A DNA stretch of 64,000 nucleotides from Heterotrichella gracilis (GCA_032358255.1 JAULBX010029931.1:1-64000), one strand, 5' to 3'. Positions 38,081 through 50,226 are shown, counted from the stretch's first letter. Program-made: numbers and translations. Notes: generated by a model from the letters alone, not told the origin.

Positions 38081-41000
38081 CTAATGCTGTACCGCCACCT
38101 CAGCATGCTCGGCCTGCTCCCTCTTTGGCCCTGCCACCAGCCCTGCCACCGCCTGTTTCAGGGCCACAGCCCGCTCAAACATCCAGAACACAAGCACCTT
38201 GAGCAGCATGAGGGGGTGGAAGAGGGCCTGGGGCGGCTCCACCATGTGCACCACCCGCCAGAAGATGGCACACGCCCACTTGTCGGCATGCGCCAGCCTG
38301 TTGACCAGGGCCATGTAGGCGCGCAGGAGTTTGGTCCCCGGCTGAGGTGGAGGGGTTATTACTGGGTCGGCGTAGCGCAGATCCTCTCCAGATGCCATGG
38401 CCCAGGGGATGACCAGCGTGGCCGCAAGCTTGGCTTGGAACTCCTGCAAACCCAAACCGCCAGACATTACTTTTTTGCTTTAGGCAAAGTCATTTTATGC
38501 AGCACGTTCACATGGCATGTGCACAGACTTGACCACACACCTGGAAGCCCAGCAGCCTGTGGCAGTATCACAACATTTAGTTTGACCACCAGGACACACG
38601 CATGGTAATTCCAACTTGGTGACCCCTCAAAGGCCCACTCTTCATACCATGTTCACCCACCTTTGTAACACCCTTGAGCACCGCCTGCGCATCCTCTCGG
38701 GCAACCACTCCACCACCCACCCTCTCACGCAGCACCTGCTGGAGGGCCAGGGCGCCCAGAATGCCCACCGTCATGCCCTGGCCGTAGATTGGGTTGAAGC
38801 AGCACACCGCGTCACCCAGCAGCACCAGGCGGTCTGGCAGGGCCACCTGTGAGCGGTAGCAACCCAAGTTGAAGATCTGGAGACCGTGAAGGTACATGTG
38901 CATGTGCTTCTGCCACCATGCGCTGCAGCGTTCAAACTTTACAACATAGCAAGGATTTAATCTTGTGGAAAGCGTCTACCAGGCCCAGGTCACATGCTTA
39001 CATGAGCGCGCCCACATGCTTCATTGTGTCATGGAAGACGTGTCTGACATCAGGCATCAACAATCTACCACCCACACCATAATTGTATCCACTCACCTTC
39101 TCGTACTGCCTCAGCTTGCTTGCGGTATTCAGGTACTGCGCCACCGGCGTCAGCGCCTTTGACTGGCTGAGCACATGGTATATGAAGGGGTCGGGGTAGG
39201 ACTTCATGAACGCCAGATAGCCCTCATCGTCTGTGGGCGGGTGGTCGCCCCCATACCCAGCCTGGATGACCTGCCAGCGGTGGCCCTCCACAGGCAGGGC
39301 GATGGCCGCCCGGGTGCCGTGGGGATGGGAGCCGACGCTTATCATCCCCACCTTGCTGCCATCCGGTGCCTGCGTTGTGTGCATGGGCCATGGTCATGAA
39401 CTGTGTGAGTCCATAATTTTGGCCTGATGGGCGTGATGCTAGTAATTCCCTGGTCCCTGGTCTGCGCAGTTAAATGCATGCACCAAATTAACATGCATTG
39501 TGTCCAGCGCACTTGAAACTTGCACATCATGAAACCCTATACCCAAAACATCCAGCGGATCATCCCCCCATCAAGCGCATGCGCTGCCTACCTTGCGAAG
39601 CTCATCCTGAAACCCACATTAATTATCCAGCAAATCATCCCGGCATACAGCACATGCACCGCCTACCTTGAGAAGCTCGTCAGGCACCTCGTACAGGCGC
39701 GTGGCATACCCAAGCCGCGCGTTGATGGTGGTGATTGGCGCTTCGTTGTAGCCCCCCTCGGCCAGCCACTTTGTTGCGCAGGAGCCCCTCCCAGAGGCAT
39801 CCACTATCACATCCCCCTTGATCTGTGTGCCGTCCTTGAGCTGCACACCTGGTGGCCCACCAACTGCACAGTTACATACTGCTATGGCATTGGGTACAGG
39901 GTTTACAAAAGCGCTGCTCTGTATCCTCCCTTGTGCAGACGACACGTTCCACAGTAGCTTTGGGATGAACACAGCAACATCAGTCGCATCCATACCACCA
40001 CAACAGTGATGAACACCAAGTCGGAACGCAAAAATCTTGCACAAGGCAGGCTCCGTATCAAATCACGTACCCAGCACACTCTCTTTGTCTTCAGAGTAGA
40101 GTACAGTGCTGACATAGGCGCCCCCAACCGCTGTAATGCGCTCATTTTGCAGCACGAGCTTGCGAGCCACTGACTCGATGAGCGCGCGCGTGGCGCTGAC
40201 CCCAGTGACCTTGCCCGGGTCAGTGTGCTTGAACAGCCCTCCGTAATCAAACTGCGGCAACAGTAGCTTGTGCTCACCTATCTTTCCCCGGTTCACAACA
40301 CGATTCCAAGAGGAAATGAACCGCATCGAGAATTACTGTGTTGCAACGGCAACATATAGCACAAAGTCTACTTGTGGTACACCTCTTGGGCGGTTGCTTT
40401 TGAAACCAAAAGCAAGCTGACAGACTGCCTGGCATGTGTGCGGGAAGGGCTAGAGAATTTCATACGTCCGACTGCATGTCTGGTTAGCATAGCACTCAGC
40501 AAGAGCACTCAGCAACAGTTCTGAGGCGTCAGGGTTGATGTGATTAACTCGGGTAGTACACTCACATTGTGGCCTGTATGGCCGTAGTCCACCGGTACCC
40601 CTCCAGCTGCAACAAGCTCCCTTTCAAACCCTGGCAGCAGCTGGTTCATCTCCTTCAGGCCGCGCATGAGCAGCACGTGCGGCTGCCAGAACTGGGGCAC
40701 GCCCTGCCTCTTGCTGCTAGCCTGGACCCAGAAATCGAACAGATAGTTAGTTTCGTGACAGTTATAATAATGCAACAGACAGCTATCAACCTGGCGCTAG
40801 GTATCCATCCAACTGGAGGGCTGGGTTAAGTGGGCTATATAGCAGTCACCTACCATTGCAATAGGGGCACAGGGTTTGCACGCACACTAAGGTGCGCGGG
40901 AAACCACCTTTGATGCGATGTGGACAAGTAGCCAAACCAAGTTGGAAACCACAGGACAATCGAAGCACTCTTATGTTCGTCAATGCGTGCATCAAGGGCC

Positions 41001-41528
41001 AAAACGTCCCGCAAGGTGATGCGCCACGTCAGTGCAATGCATGCATGCACATGGGCGATGAGGCACCAGGTTCCAAGAAAGCATCACTCTACAAACTGTC
41101 ACGGCCATCGCGATGCTACTTACGCCGTTTTCATCGCTGTTGTCATTCGCGTTGAGCACCGGGTCGCGCTCCAGCAAAACGACTTCCCCAAAGCTGCTTG
41201 ATAGGCTTTGAGCAGTTGAGAGGCCTGCGAGCCCACCTCCAATGACGATTGCTCTCGAAATAGAGGGTTCCGGGACAACAAACCCGGTATCGAGGCTTTC
41301 TACATCGGTGCAGAGGTTCTGTGCTGTGCCCCCGGACACTGCTTCGTTCACAAACGCCACGCCCTGGCATGGGGAGATGGGGGCATTGCGAGGGACAGGC
41401 GCTGTTGGACGAACTGCAGGCTTTCCGCGGCGGTCTGGCGAGGACAGGCTAAGCCTATTCAACCAAGGCTGGTCAAAATGACGAGTGCCAGCCACTTGAT
41501 GGCGTAGCGCAGGGTTACACGGCAGCAT
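38081..41528 (-). CDS. FAD-dependent monooxygenase (aromatic-ring hydroxylase-like fold)
   Basis: Seven exons: 41528-41124, 40721-40566, 40281-40071, 39863-39667, 39369-39097, 38909-38661, 38443-38081; about 617 residues, in phase. The Rossmann dinucleotide site is AIVIGGGLAGLSTAQSL followed by VVLLERD. GVPQFWQPHVLLMRGLKEMN, GDVIVDASGRGSCATKWL and NARLGYATRLYEVP follow. The FAD ribityl motif is LVLLGDAVCCFNPIYGQGM. The order matches a family of FAD oxidoreductases annotated as hydroxylases or 2-polyprenylphenol-hydroxylase-like in bacteria and algae. A ~130-residue N terminus precedes the Rossmann fold and may be organelle-targeting. The substrate cannot be told. The start of exon 3 (ATAGGTGAG..., after GAAAG) is the least certain junction. 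Head-to-head with DRG1. Confidence 0.8.
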
Positions 41529-42139
41529 GGTTAGGCCAGGGTGTCACTACATGTGGACACACCCCTGCAACACATGCAACGCAACGGGTAGTATGCTACT
41601 CTTGATGAGCCACGCCAAGTATCCTGGTAGCGCATGGGTTTCCTGTCAACACTGCTATACTTTGTCGCCGAGGAAATGTCTAACCAATATATATGGTCCA
41701 GTGCTTCAGTGAGGGTCTCGGTGAGGGTCTCGGCTAAACTTCTTGGACCCCAAAACTTCTGGGATCCAGGCATATATGTGTGGTTGCCAGAACGAGGACT
41801 GGTGGATGTTGGCGTGAAGCGAAAGCACTTATGACAGCAGTTCTGCTTCAGCCAAGCGAGGGTCCGTCTTATCTCGCTGTTCTTTGAGGGCGACTCGGTT
41901 GCTAGTAGCCAGATTGAGTCCCACCCTATCTGGTGCTGAGTAATCCTCAGTACGGGTCACAGTATCATACACCGAGGAGTTCATTGACGCCAATAAAGGT
42001 GGAGCAACTGGCCAAGTGGGGAGCCACGGGTGGCGCCTCTGAAAGGAATTAGCCTCGTACTCGGCGGCTGTTGATTGGTGCTTTTCAGGCCCACACAGGG
42101 TAAACCACACTTCGGAGAGAAACAGAACAACTTATCAAG
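41529..42139. promoter_or_regulatory. Divergent promoter region FAD enzyme / DRG1
   Basis: Some 611 bases lie between outward-pointing starts. A short tandem repeat, gtgagggtctcg twice, lies at about 41709-41733. No certain promoter element was found. Confidence 0.45.
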
Positions 42140-45100
42140 ATGGGGATCCTTGAAAAGTAAGTATAACGAAGGGTTTCTCAGAGTGGTCCGCACCGCCCAA
42201 CATATGCATGCATATGCATATGCATGCATATCCCCATGGGATGATCCTAACATTGTGGATCTAGCACACAGACACACACACACACCCCTCAGACCCCAAC
42301 CACATGACCCAGACACACCACTTGCCTGTTATACGACAAACCACCGTCACTGCACCTTTTTCTCTGCGTGCCTCTCCTCTCGTTGCCCACCGGTAGTTTC
42401 ACCTCCCCTCCTCGCCACCCCCGCGTACTCCCTGCCGACACAACCCCTTCCTCCACTGCATTGTTCCCCTCGCGTGATGATTTTCATTACTGATTTCTTC
42501 CTCTGGGGCCTATGCGTAACTGCTATGCCGCCTTACGCGTGCCTTTACCGTTTGTTTTTAATTTAAGGATTAAGGATGCTGTGCTAAATGTTTGTCACCC
42601 TGCGTGCAGGATACAGGAAATTGAATTTGAAATGAACCGCACGCAGAAGAATAAGGTAAACAAGCCTCTCAGTTGCGCCTGTGTTCCTTCAACAACTTAT
42701 TGCATGGCATTCCACAGTGTACAGTATATATGCATGCAATAAGCAGGGTTGACGCTGCAGGCAACCGAGTATCATCTGGGCCAGCTGAAAGCAAAGCTAG
42801 CAAAGTTGAGAACACAGCTACAAGAACCACCCAAGGTATGAAAGCAAAAGCTGCTTCTCGAGACGCATGGCGTGTGGCTCAGGGTGGCTCAGCATTAACA
42901 TGCTGAGTTGCAAATTATGTTGTCAATTCTGATGTGCATCAATATCAATGCTCGGTATATCACCTTGCAGTCTAGTGGAGGTGCTGGGGATGGGTTTGAA
43001 GTGCAGAAGTTTGGCGATGGGCGGGTGGCACTCATCGGTAAGTCAGCCAGTCTGCCCAGCAGCACTGCTTGTTGTGATGTGCTGCCTGGTATCACAAATC
43101 CAAGATCTCTGTTGCATCGCCCCCTTGACAACAGTGCTTCAGAGCACATCCTGCCTCAATTTATGTGAACGAGGGGTTCTGCACTCACAGGTTTCCCTTC
43201 CGTGGGTAAATCGTCCCTGCTGACACTGCTCACGGGCACGGAGTCCGAGGCAGCTTCATACGCATTCACAACCCTGACGTGCATCCCGGGTGTCATCCAC
43301 TACAATGATGCAAAGATCCAGCTGCTGGATTTGCCGGGGATTATTGAGGGCGCGGCTGAGGGCAAAGGTACTGGACTGTCATGCTGTTGAAGTGTCAACC
43401 GGCTGAAATCTCACCTCTGCAACTTGGCATTGTGCCACGTCGTATGTACACCACCGTTTGCGTGCTTTGTGCCATTCCATGCATTATTTTGCAGCAGTGA
43501 CATTAGCATGACGTACTGCCGTGTGCTATGCAAATTGTAATATTTTTACTATCTATTGTACCTGTATTTGTGTGTGGTGTGTGTTTGCTTGGTGGGTTTG
43601 GGGGGGGAGGAGTCCCGTACATTGTTTATTAGTGTGGTGGAAAATAAGCAGTTGGAACAAGTACTCAAAATCGCGGTGGCCTACAGGGCGTGGGCGACAG
43701 GTGATTGCCGTGTGCAAAAGTGCGGATCTGCTGCTCATGGTGCTGGATGCATCAAAGCCGCATTTCCACAAGGACATCTTGACGCGGGAGCTTGAGTCTG
43801 TGGGCATCAGGCTCAACAGGAAGCCACCCAGCATCTACTTCAAGAAGAAGAAGACTGGGGGGGTGACCATCAACAGCACACTGGCCTTGACCCACCTGGA
43901 CGAGAAGATGGTCCAGCGCATTTTGCAGGTGCGAGGGCAAGGCGTAGCCTGATTGTTGGCAGATTTGTGCTCTGCAAGATGTACCCATAATCGCGTTTGC
44001 ACATCGCATGCTGATCATTGCATGGGAACTGTTACATGTCTTTTGGGATGCCGATAATTCCGTCAGCCACTGCTGGGTGGTAGCCACCAAGCATCCATTG
44101 CTGAGCACGCTTGATCCTTATCATATTGTTTTAGTTAGTTGATTAGTTAGTTACATGCATTCAAGCAATACAGCCAGATTAGCAGCCAGTCTTGCACATG
44201 CGGCGTCACGCAGCTCTATCATATTGTGTGCATTCCCTTTTATCAACTTGCAGCCCACAAAAAATGGAGAGAATGCTGGCAAAACTTTATATTGTAGGAT
44301 ATACACACTGACCAAGTTTAATTTGTCTCAGGAGTACAAGATTCACAACGCAGAGCTTTTGTTCCGTGAGGATTGCACTGTTGATGACTTCATTGATGTC
44401 ATTGAGGTAATGCATGAGCAATTCAGTGATGCTTCGACATGACAAGCTTGACTGAAAGTCAACATGCACTGTGTTGCACTACCCAAGGTAAATGTGAGTG
44501 CACAGCACGTGAATTACATGTGCACGTTGTCAATTGCAGGGCAACAGGAAGTACGTCAAGTGCCTATACGTGTTCAACAAAATTGACCTCTGCTGTTTGG
44601 AAGAGGTGGATGCCTTGGCCAGGTATTAATTTTTATTATCTTTGCATTCATGCAGTGTAGTGTCTCATAGAGTTTCTGTCATGTATGCAATCAGCTGTGG
44701 TTTGCCAATCATACCATTTCCGTGCTTGTTGAAGATGCATAGGGACATTACATGCAGCATTGCTCAGGGCACAGCACCTTGTTGACCATGCCACGCAGGG
44801 AACCCCATTCCTGTTCATAATCCTCATCTGACCAGTAAAGACATTGTACGAATTAAGATTACTTTGCGCACAACTCCTCTATATAGTATTCCTATTTCTC
44901 ATATTCAGTCAATGTACTATGCCACGCAGGGAACCCTTCTCGATCCCCATCTCTTGCTACCACGAGTTCAACCTGGATGGCCTGCTTGAGCAGATCTGGG
45001 ACATGATGGCCCTTGTGCGGGTGTACACCAAGAAGGTTGGCAACAAGCCCGACTTTGGCGAGCCGGTGGTGCTGTCGGCGGATCGCGGCGGCACGCTGAT

Positions 45101-45485
45101 TGAGAACTTTTGCCAGCTCATCCACAGGAACATGGTCAAGGAGTGCAAATACTCGCTGGTGTGGGGGAGGTCGTCAAAGCACTACCCACAAAGGTAGGGT
45201 TTTCAGGCATTAACACCCACATGTGGAATCACTGCTGTTGGACCCCAGGCATGGATGGCATTAGAATGTATCAGGGAATGTGCTAATATTGTTGTTTGAC
45301 ATTAATCGCTACATTGCTGCCCATGCAGGTGTGGGTTGTCGCATCAGTTGGAGGATGAGGACGTGGTTCAAATCGTCAAGTCCAAAGTGGTGGTGGATGA
45401 CGAGGCGCGGGGGCGATTCAGGACCACAAAGAATGAACCCTTACGGATTGCAGACCGCGAGAAGAAGGCGCCGTTGAAATCGTGA
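42140..45485 (+). CDS. DRG1: DRG1, developmentally regulated GTP-binding protein
   Basis: Ten coding exons: 42140-42156, 42610-42655, 42761-42835, 42971-43037, 43191-43367, 43687-43928, 44332-44406, 44540-44622, 44930-45193, 45329-45485; 400 residues against about 367 in animals. The tiny first exon encodes MGILEK, the canonical DRG1 start, and is fixed by [15 protein letters not shown] in exon 2. G motifs: [10 protein letters not shown] (G1), TTLTCIPGV (G2), DLPGIIEGA (G3), NKID (G4). A TGS domain follows ([32 protein letters not shown]), then [11 protein letters not shown] and a ~30-residue basic extension beyond the usual end. DRG1 binds DFRP1/ZC3H15 and ribosomes. Intron 8 carries an 18-base copy of the exon 9 acceptor. 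A GTAAGT just after the stop (45503) suggests a 3' UTR intron. Confidence 0.95.
42202..42231. repeat. 30-bp perfect palindrome
   Basis: Thirty bases of alternating ATATGCATGC-type sequence equal their own reverse complement, centred at 42216/42217. It lies in DRG1 intron 1, about 45 bases after the first exon, and could extrude as a cruciform or form an RNA hairpin beside the 17-base exon. Confidence 0.9.
44788..44936 (+). repeat. 18-bp direct repeat of a splice acceptor
   Basis: ATGCCACGCAGGGAACCC occurs at 44788-44805 and again at 44919-44936. The second copy is the real acceptor and start of DRG1 exon 9; the first lies 131 bases upstream in intron 8 and is a ready-made decoy acceptor. Confidence 0.9.
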
Positions 45486-46319
45486 GAGCCGCCTGCAGGG
45501 TGGTAAGTTACGGCATGCGCATGGACTGTGCTGCATTGGTCCTTAAATGTATTAAGTGATACTGCAGCGATAAGACTGCAAAAGATATATCAGTGCAATT
45601 CTTCTGAAATGAATCTCAAGCTGTTACATGTATCTGTGGGGTGGAATGTTGGGCATTGCATGGCACCACAAAGTGTGCTCTGCTACTGTGCCACATTGTT
45701 GATGGTGGTTGACAACTGTCTTGCTATGCTCTTGGCAGCACCTGATTTTGCAAAATTAAACAACTACAGCTGCTGGGCAAACGATGGTTTCCTGCTTATC
45801 ACATGCATTCTAGTCAATAGTTATGCATGCAACGCTGTCGGTGTTGAGAATGTGCTTGACACAACATCGTTGCACAGGTGGCTGAACGCCCGGCGGCAGT
45901 GGAATTTTGAGCCTGAAGGCGCCACTGGTGTGGACTGCAAGCGTATGAGTATACCCCTACAGCCAGTCAACAGCGCCTACTACAGCCCTAGAAAACCAAT
46001 TTCAGCAGCTTGCAGCCGATCAGGGGTGTTGGGCGTCGCCCTTTTTCTACAGCTGCAGGGCACTTGCCATTAACGTGCCAGTAGTAGATAGTTTTTGTGT
46101 ACTAGTATACTGTTGTCTGCACTTCTCAAGATGCTGGTCTTTCCACAGCGGCTGCCCTCAAAGCTGCTAATTGCAACTGCGCAGCAAAGGCGAGCCATTC
46201 AGCAGCGTTGGAGACATAGAATTGAGATGCATTGCGCATTGCATGCTCGCTTGCAAATTCAAAGTATGATGCACCCCACTGTTATACATGTGTACAATTG
46301 TGAGCCATGATTGGCTATC
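45486..46319. other. Convergent region, DRG1 3' UTR and PP2C 3' UTR
   Basis: No second gene is recognised. A strong 5' splice site GTAAGT at 45503, 18 bases past the DRG1 stop, and a TTGCACAG acceptor at about 45880 suggest a 3' UTR intron of about 375 bases. An open frame covering 45528-46073 shows no family motif. Confidence 0.4.
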
Positions 46320-49300
46320 TTACCTTTGATGGACCAGCTTCACCACCACGGCTGTAATATCATCGACAACCCCATCTTCCTCCACTAACCAGCGTTTCTG
46401 ACTCTCGTCTACAAGCTGCAATTGTGGACATCATATGGGTCACATGTTATTTTAGCTTACTCATTGGCATTTGCGCAACGATTGCAATCCATGTGTCATG
46501 ACAATGTACAGGGCAAGATTGGGCATCTGAGTCAGAAGGCACAAGTAATTGACATTGCCACAATTTGATGCAGTGTGGTTGAAAAGATGCAAGTCAAAAT
46601 GGCTGTGGGCTGGAGGTGGGCTTGGTGGTGATGGGCTGGAGCTCACGCAGAGACTGGTCAAACAACCTGCTTACCTGCTTACAAGCCTCTTCCAAAGTGG
46701 AGCACTGTGCAACCATGTCACAGGCCTCTTGTGCACTCAGAAACTCCCAAAGGCCATCGCTACCTATGATGATGTACTTATCCGCTGCAGACAGCTCCAC
46801 AACAGTGTGTTCAGGTTCACTGATGACACCAACCCTGCACATGCGACGAATGATGTTGAGACTCAAAAGCATGCAGTTACCGTCAGTGCCAAGTGCAGCA
46901 TAATGATTGGAAATGTTGCCTGTTTCTCAAGGTAGGTGCAGACATGTTGAGTACCAGCTTGAAGGTAATCTCTCCAGCCGTCGTGTTATTCAAGGATGCT
47001 GTAAGGCATGGACAACACATTGCAACTTTTGCGCCAACAGCACTCAGTAGCACAACTTTTGAAATGCTGCTGTTGCATGCCAGGATGTACCCTAAACCCT
47101 AAACCCTAAACAGGCAATATTCTTCAATTTATCATCGTCAACGTACTTGTGGGCCATGCCATCACCCAGCGCGCGGCTCATGGCAAGGCCAGGCATCCAT
47201 GCATACTGCAGCCACACCCTGGCTGGTCCAATGCCTTGGCCATACTCATCCTTCAGCCTGCAGCATTGGCCTTTTGATCAATTGCCAAGACGGTCTTAAA
47301 TTTGATTATTTAATTATTGAATTGGTCACCAACTGGTAGTACCATCATGGGCGGCAGGCTTGCTTATTGCAGAAGTTTTTGCGACTGTCACAGACGGTAG
47401 TGCAGTATACAGGAAGCTGCAAATGAACACTGCCCTGGGTTGATGAAATGCGCTCACCTCTCTACCCTTCCATTGTTTGCCAATATCCTGGCTTTCTCAT
47501 TGGGATCTGTGGGCTTGTGGTCTTTTGTCAGGGCAATGGGTGTCAATGGAGTGCCAGGTGCCTGCCTGGCCAACACTGCTCTAGAGTCCCCTGACCATGC
47601 TGTGAAAAGGGTTGTGCCCTTGAGCAGGCAGACAACTGCTGTGCTGCCACTGAGCTCAATGTCAATGTGGCTGGCGATCAGCGCATCATCAACTGCCAGG
47701 ATGCCTGCAAGCAGAATGGACCATTATTGGCCACAATCTGCAGCATTGGGCCAACAGGTGGCCTGGCCCTGTGGCATTCTCAAACATTCCACGCAGTCCT
47801 TGGAGGTTATGCGCCTGTATATACTATATTGCATATATAAAAATAACATACAATATACTATATAGTATAATAAGTAATTAGGTAGTGTCCATGGTGAAGC
47901 TTGAAATGCATGGGCTGATGTGCGCTATAATTGGAGATGAAATGCCAAGGTACATGTATGCCCTCAGAGCCTCAATGCCATTTGATGTCATGCGTCAAGT
48001 ACCTTTTGTCAGCGCAGCCTTGGTATCCCCGTCGTTCAAAATGGGATTCACCAAGATCACTGGCAAATGCTGCTTGATGAAACCCGAAACCAGGTGGCCT
48101 GCGGTTGCAAACGTCGCTTAGCCCTCCAGCACTCCTCGCGCAGTGGGCAACACAATCCATTTAAATGGAGGGAGGCAGGGCCAATATGCTCAAACTCTGA
48201 GGTGCACGCTTCCATGACAGCCACCTCACCACCCACCGTTAGGACCATGACCGTCAAATGTGGCAAACATTGCATTGTCTGCGCTGATGAATTGCTCAAA
48301 AGCAAAGCAGTTGTCCTGGTTGTTTTTCTTGTAGCCAGGTTCCCTGCCTGCCCTCGACAGGCATGCAACCCGGCACACTATCTTTGGGTTGCGCACATGG
48401 TCCTGCAACATCATCATCAGTCAAATTCCTGACACCAAAATGCTGGTGGCACAGCTGTGAAGGGCATAGGTTACCCTGACGTTACCCCAGCCCCGCACCA
48501 GCGGAGCAGCAAATTACAATATACAGTGCACCAACACGTGTGCTGCGCAAAGACACAAGATTAACTTTGCATGCTTGAATGCTATTAATGTCTGATACAG
48601 TACAAGGAAACAGGGATATGTAGGCTCAGGTCCATTCAGGCAGATCTAGCAAAATTGGGCAAGAACGTTCACTTGGGTATGGCCCATGCCAGGATTATAC
48701 TGCTTGGCGCAGCTTATGCAAGGCTATTTATATGTCTGCTTTGCTGGAAGTCATGCCCTCCTAATATTAACTACGTAGTAAAGTACTAGGGATTGTCGCA
48801 CCTCTTCCGACACCAGGTGGTCTGTGAGGATGGTTGAAGAAAACACGTGCCCATCCTCGGGAGAGGCATCCTCCTCTTCAACCTTCGCTACCGCTGACTG
48901 CAAAGGGAGCAGTGCACCTCATTTCTCAGCTTTCAGGAAGATAATTTCATGGCAATTGAATGTTTCTGTACTCTTTGTGTACAAATAGTCAGACAGTGGT
49001 GGTTTGTTGGAGCTGGGTTGTTCCAACTGTGGGTGGGTTGTAAATGCTGGTCTGGGTTGGCACTGATGCTCACCTGTGCGACGGCTTGTGGAGACAAAGA
49101 CAGCCTCCGAGCCCTGGTGTTGGACTGGCCTTTAGGTGGCGACGCGTGCTCTTCCTGCAAGCAGGAGGCATCCCCCAGGTGAAAAGTGCTTTTACTTTAC
49201 TAACCTAATTGATCTAGGTCGCGGGAGGAGCCTGATGAGCGCCCATTATCACTCACCGCCTGCGCCGCTTCCTGTCGCTGTTTCTGTAAGAGAGGGTTTT

Positions 49301-49612
49301 CAATGGAGAGCCTCCTGGGCCTGGTGCCCTTTGCCTGGTGAGGAGCCTGGTCTATTCCAGCCTTGATCTCGTCCCGGTACTCGTCAGGAAGCGCAGCTGC
49401 ACCACCACACATGAATAAGTACAGGGATAGTGATTGAAGTTAAGCATAGTTCAGGTTCACAGTAACCGTATTTTTCCCGATAAGTTACTCTTCCTGGTTG
49501 TCTCACCTGTCTCTTTCTTGGCCAGTCGTTGTGTCTGCGAAGTGCCCGAAGGGCTGACCTTCACAGGGTGCTCGGAGGACTTGGAGACAGGCATGCTTGG
49601 TCCGCAACCCAT
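46320..49612 (-). CDS. PP2C-type Ser/Thr protein phosphatase, predicted N-myristoylated
   Basis: Ten exons: 49612-49507, 49396-49257, 49154-49074, 48897-48802, 48402-48237, 48098-48003, 47704-47458, 47257-47147, 46834-46675, 46415-46320; 432 residues, all in phase. It begins MGCGPSMP, a typical myristoylation plus palmitoylation start; the upstream in-frame ATG at 49648 would hide this Gly. A Ser/Arg-rich linker with RRLSIENP and RRLSLSPQ (basophilic-kinase-like sites) precedes the catalytic domain. PPM motifs are complete: GYKKNNQDN, FATFDGHGPNGHLVSGF, GSTAVVCLL, AWSGDSRAV, PGLAMSRALGD, GVISEPEHTVVEL, IIIGSDGLWEFLS and DDITAVVV, which hold the Mg/Mn-binding Asp residues. It resembles the plant group of MGC-starting PP2Cs. 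The intron after exon 8 (47146-46835) contains TTTAGGG repeats. Head-to-head with the YjbQ gene. Confidence 0.93.
47090..47111. repeat. Interstitial telomere-like array (three units)
   Basis: Three CCCTAAA units lie in a PP2C intron, about 35 bases from its 5' splice site at 47146. On the sense strand of the gene they read TTTAGGG. Confidence 0.9.
47814..47880. repeat. AT-rich tract in a PP2C intron
   Basis: About 65 bases are almost only A and T, with repeated TATA and the self-complementary ACTATATAGT near 47862. It lies in the intron between exons 6 and 7 of the PP2C gene. It is low-complexity sequence with no function that I can assign. Confidence 0.75.
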
Positions 49613-50226
49613 ACGTACTGGTAGAGATTGACTGTGACTGGGTTGCATAGACCTATTCTAGGAGTAGATCTACGGCAAGCGCATGTTCAACCGGCTAGTT
49701 TTAGCTCGCCATGTCAACATTCCGTGGTGGGCACTAGCGAGGATGTTAGGGGACGGGGTATAGCAGGCATCCTTTGATGTTGAAAATTCGGTTGGGTTCC
49801 TTTGCGACAGAAAAGAGTGGTTCGTGGCACACTTCTGAAGATAAAGACGACCCATCTTTATGAGGCAAGATGAAGCCTAACGCCGCTGGCCGCGTGCAAA
49901 GGTCAGCGGCGGCAGCGGCGGCAATGAATGCGAATCCTTTGCTTCAAGTTTTGAACGGTACAACGAGTTGCTTCTAAAGTTGCTTCTAAACCCATCGCGC
50001 AACACAAGCCAGAGTGCTTGTCTGTCCAGGTCTAGTGGGACTCGCCCAACAAGCCGTGTCCCTTTCATTGTGGCACGCGTGTTTGATTGGCCAGGTGTTT
50101 TAGTGTGTTATTGTTTGACAGCTCCAAAAGGCAGGCCAGAAACAATAACCTGGCCGGGCCCTAGCCTGCCATTTCTGACTCTTTAACCTGCAACCTTCGC
50201 TGTATCCTGCTGCACCCACCCACAGC
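49613..50226. promoter_or_regulatory. Divergent promoter region PP2C / YjbQ-like gene
   Basis: Some 614 bases separate the two outward-pointing genes if the YjbQ-like gene starts at 50227. No clear promoter motif is seen. GGCAGCGGCGGCAATG around 49911-49926 is a GC-rich spot on an otherwise average background. Confidence 0.4.

Noticed and set aside
45528-46073. 181-codon plus-strand frame after DRG1
   Set aside because: No family motif, AT-rich and Cys/His-rich composition unlike neighbouring exons; more likely 3' UTR and intron.
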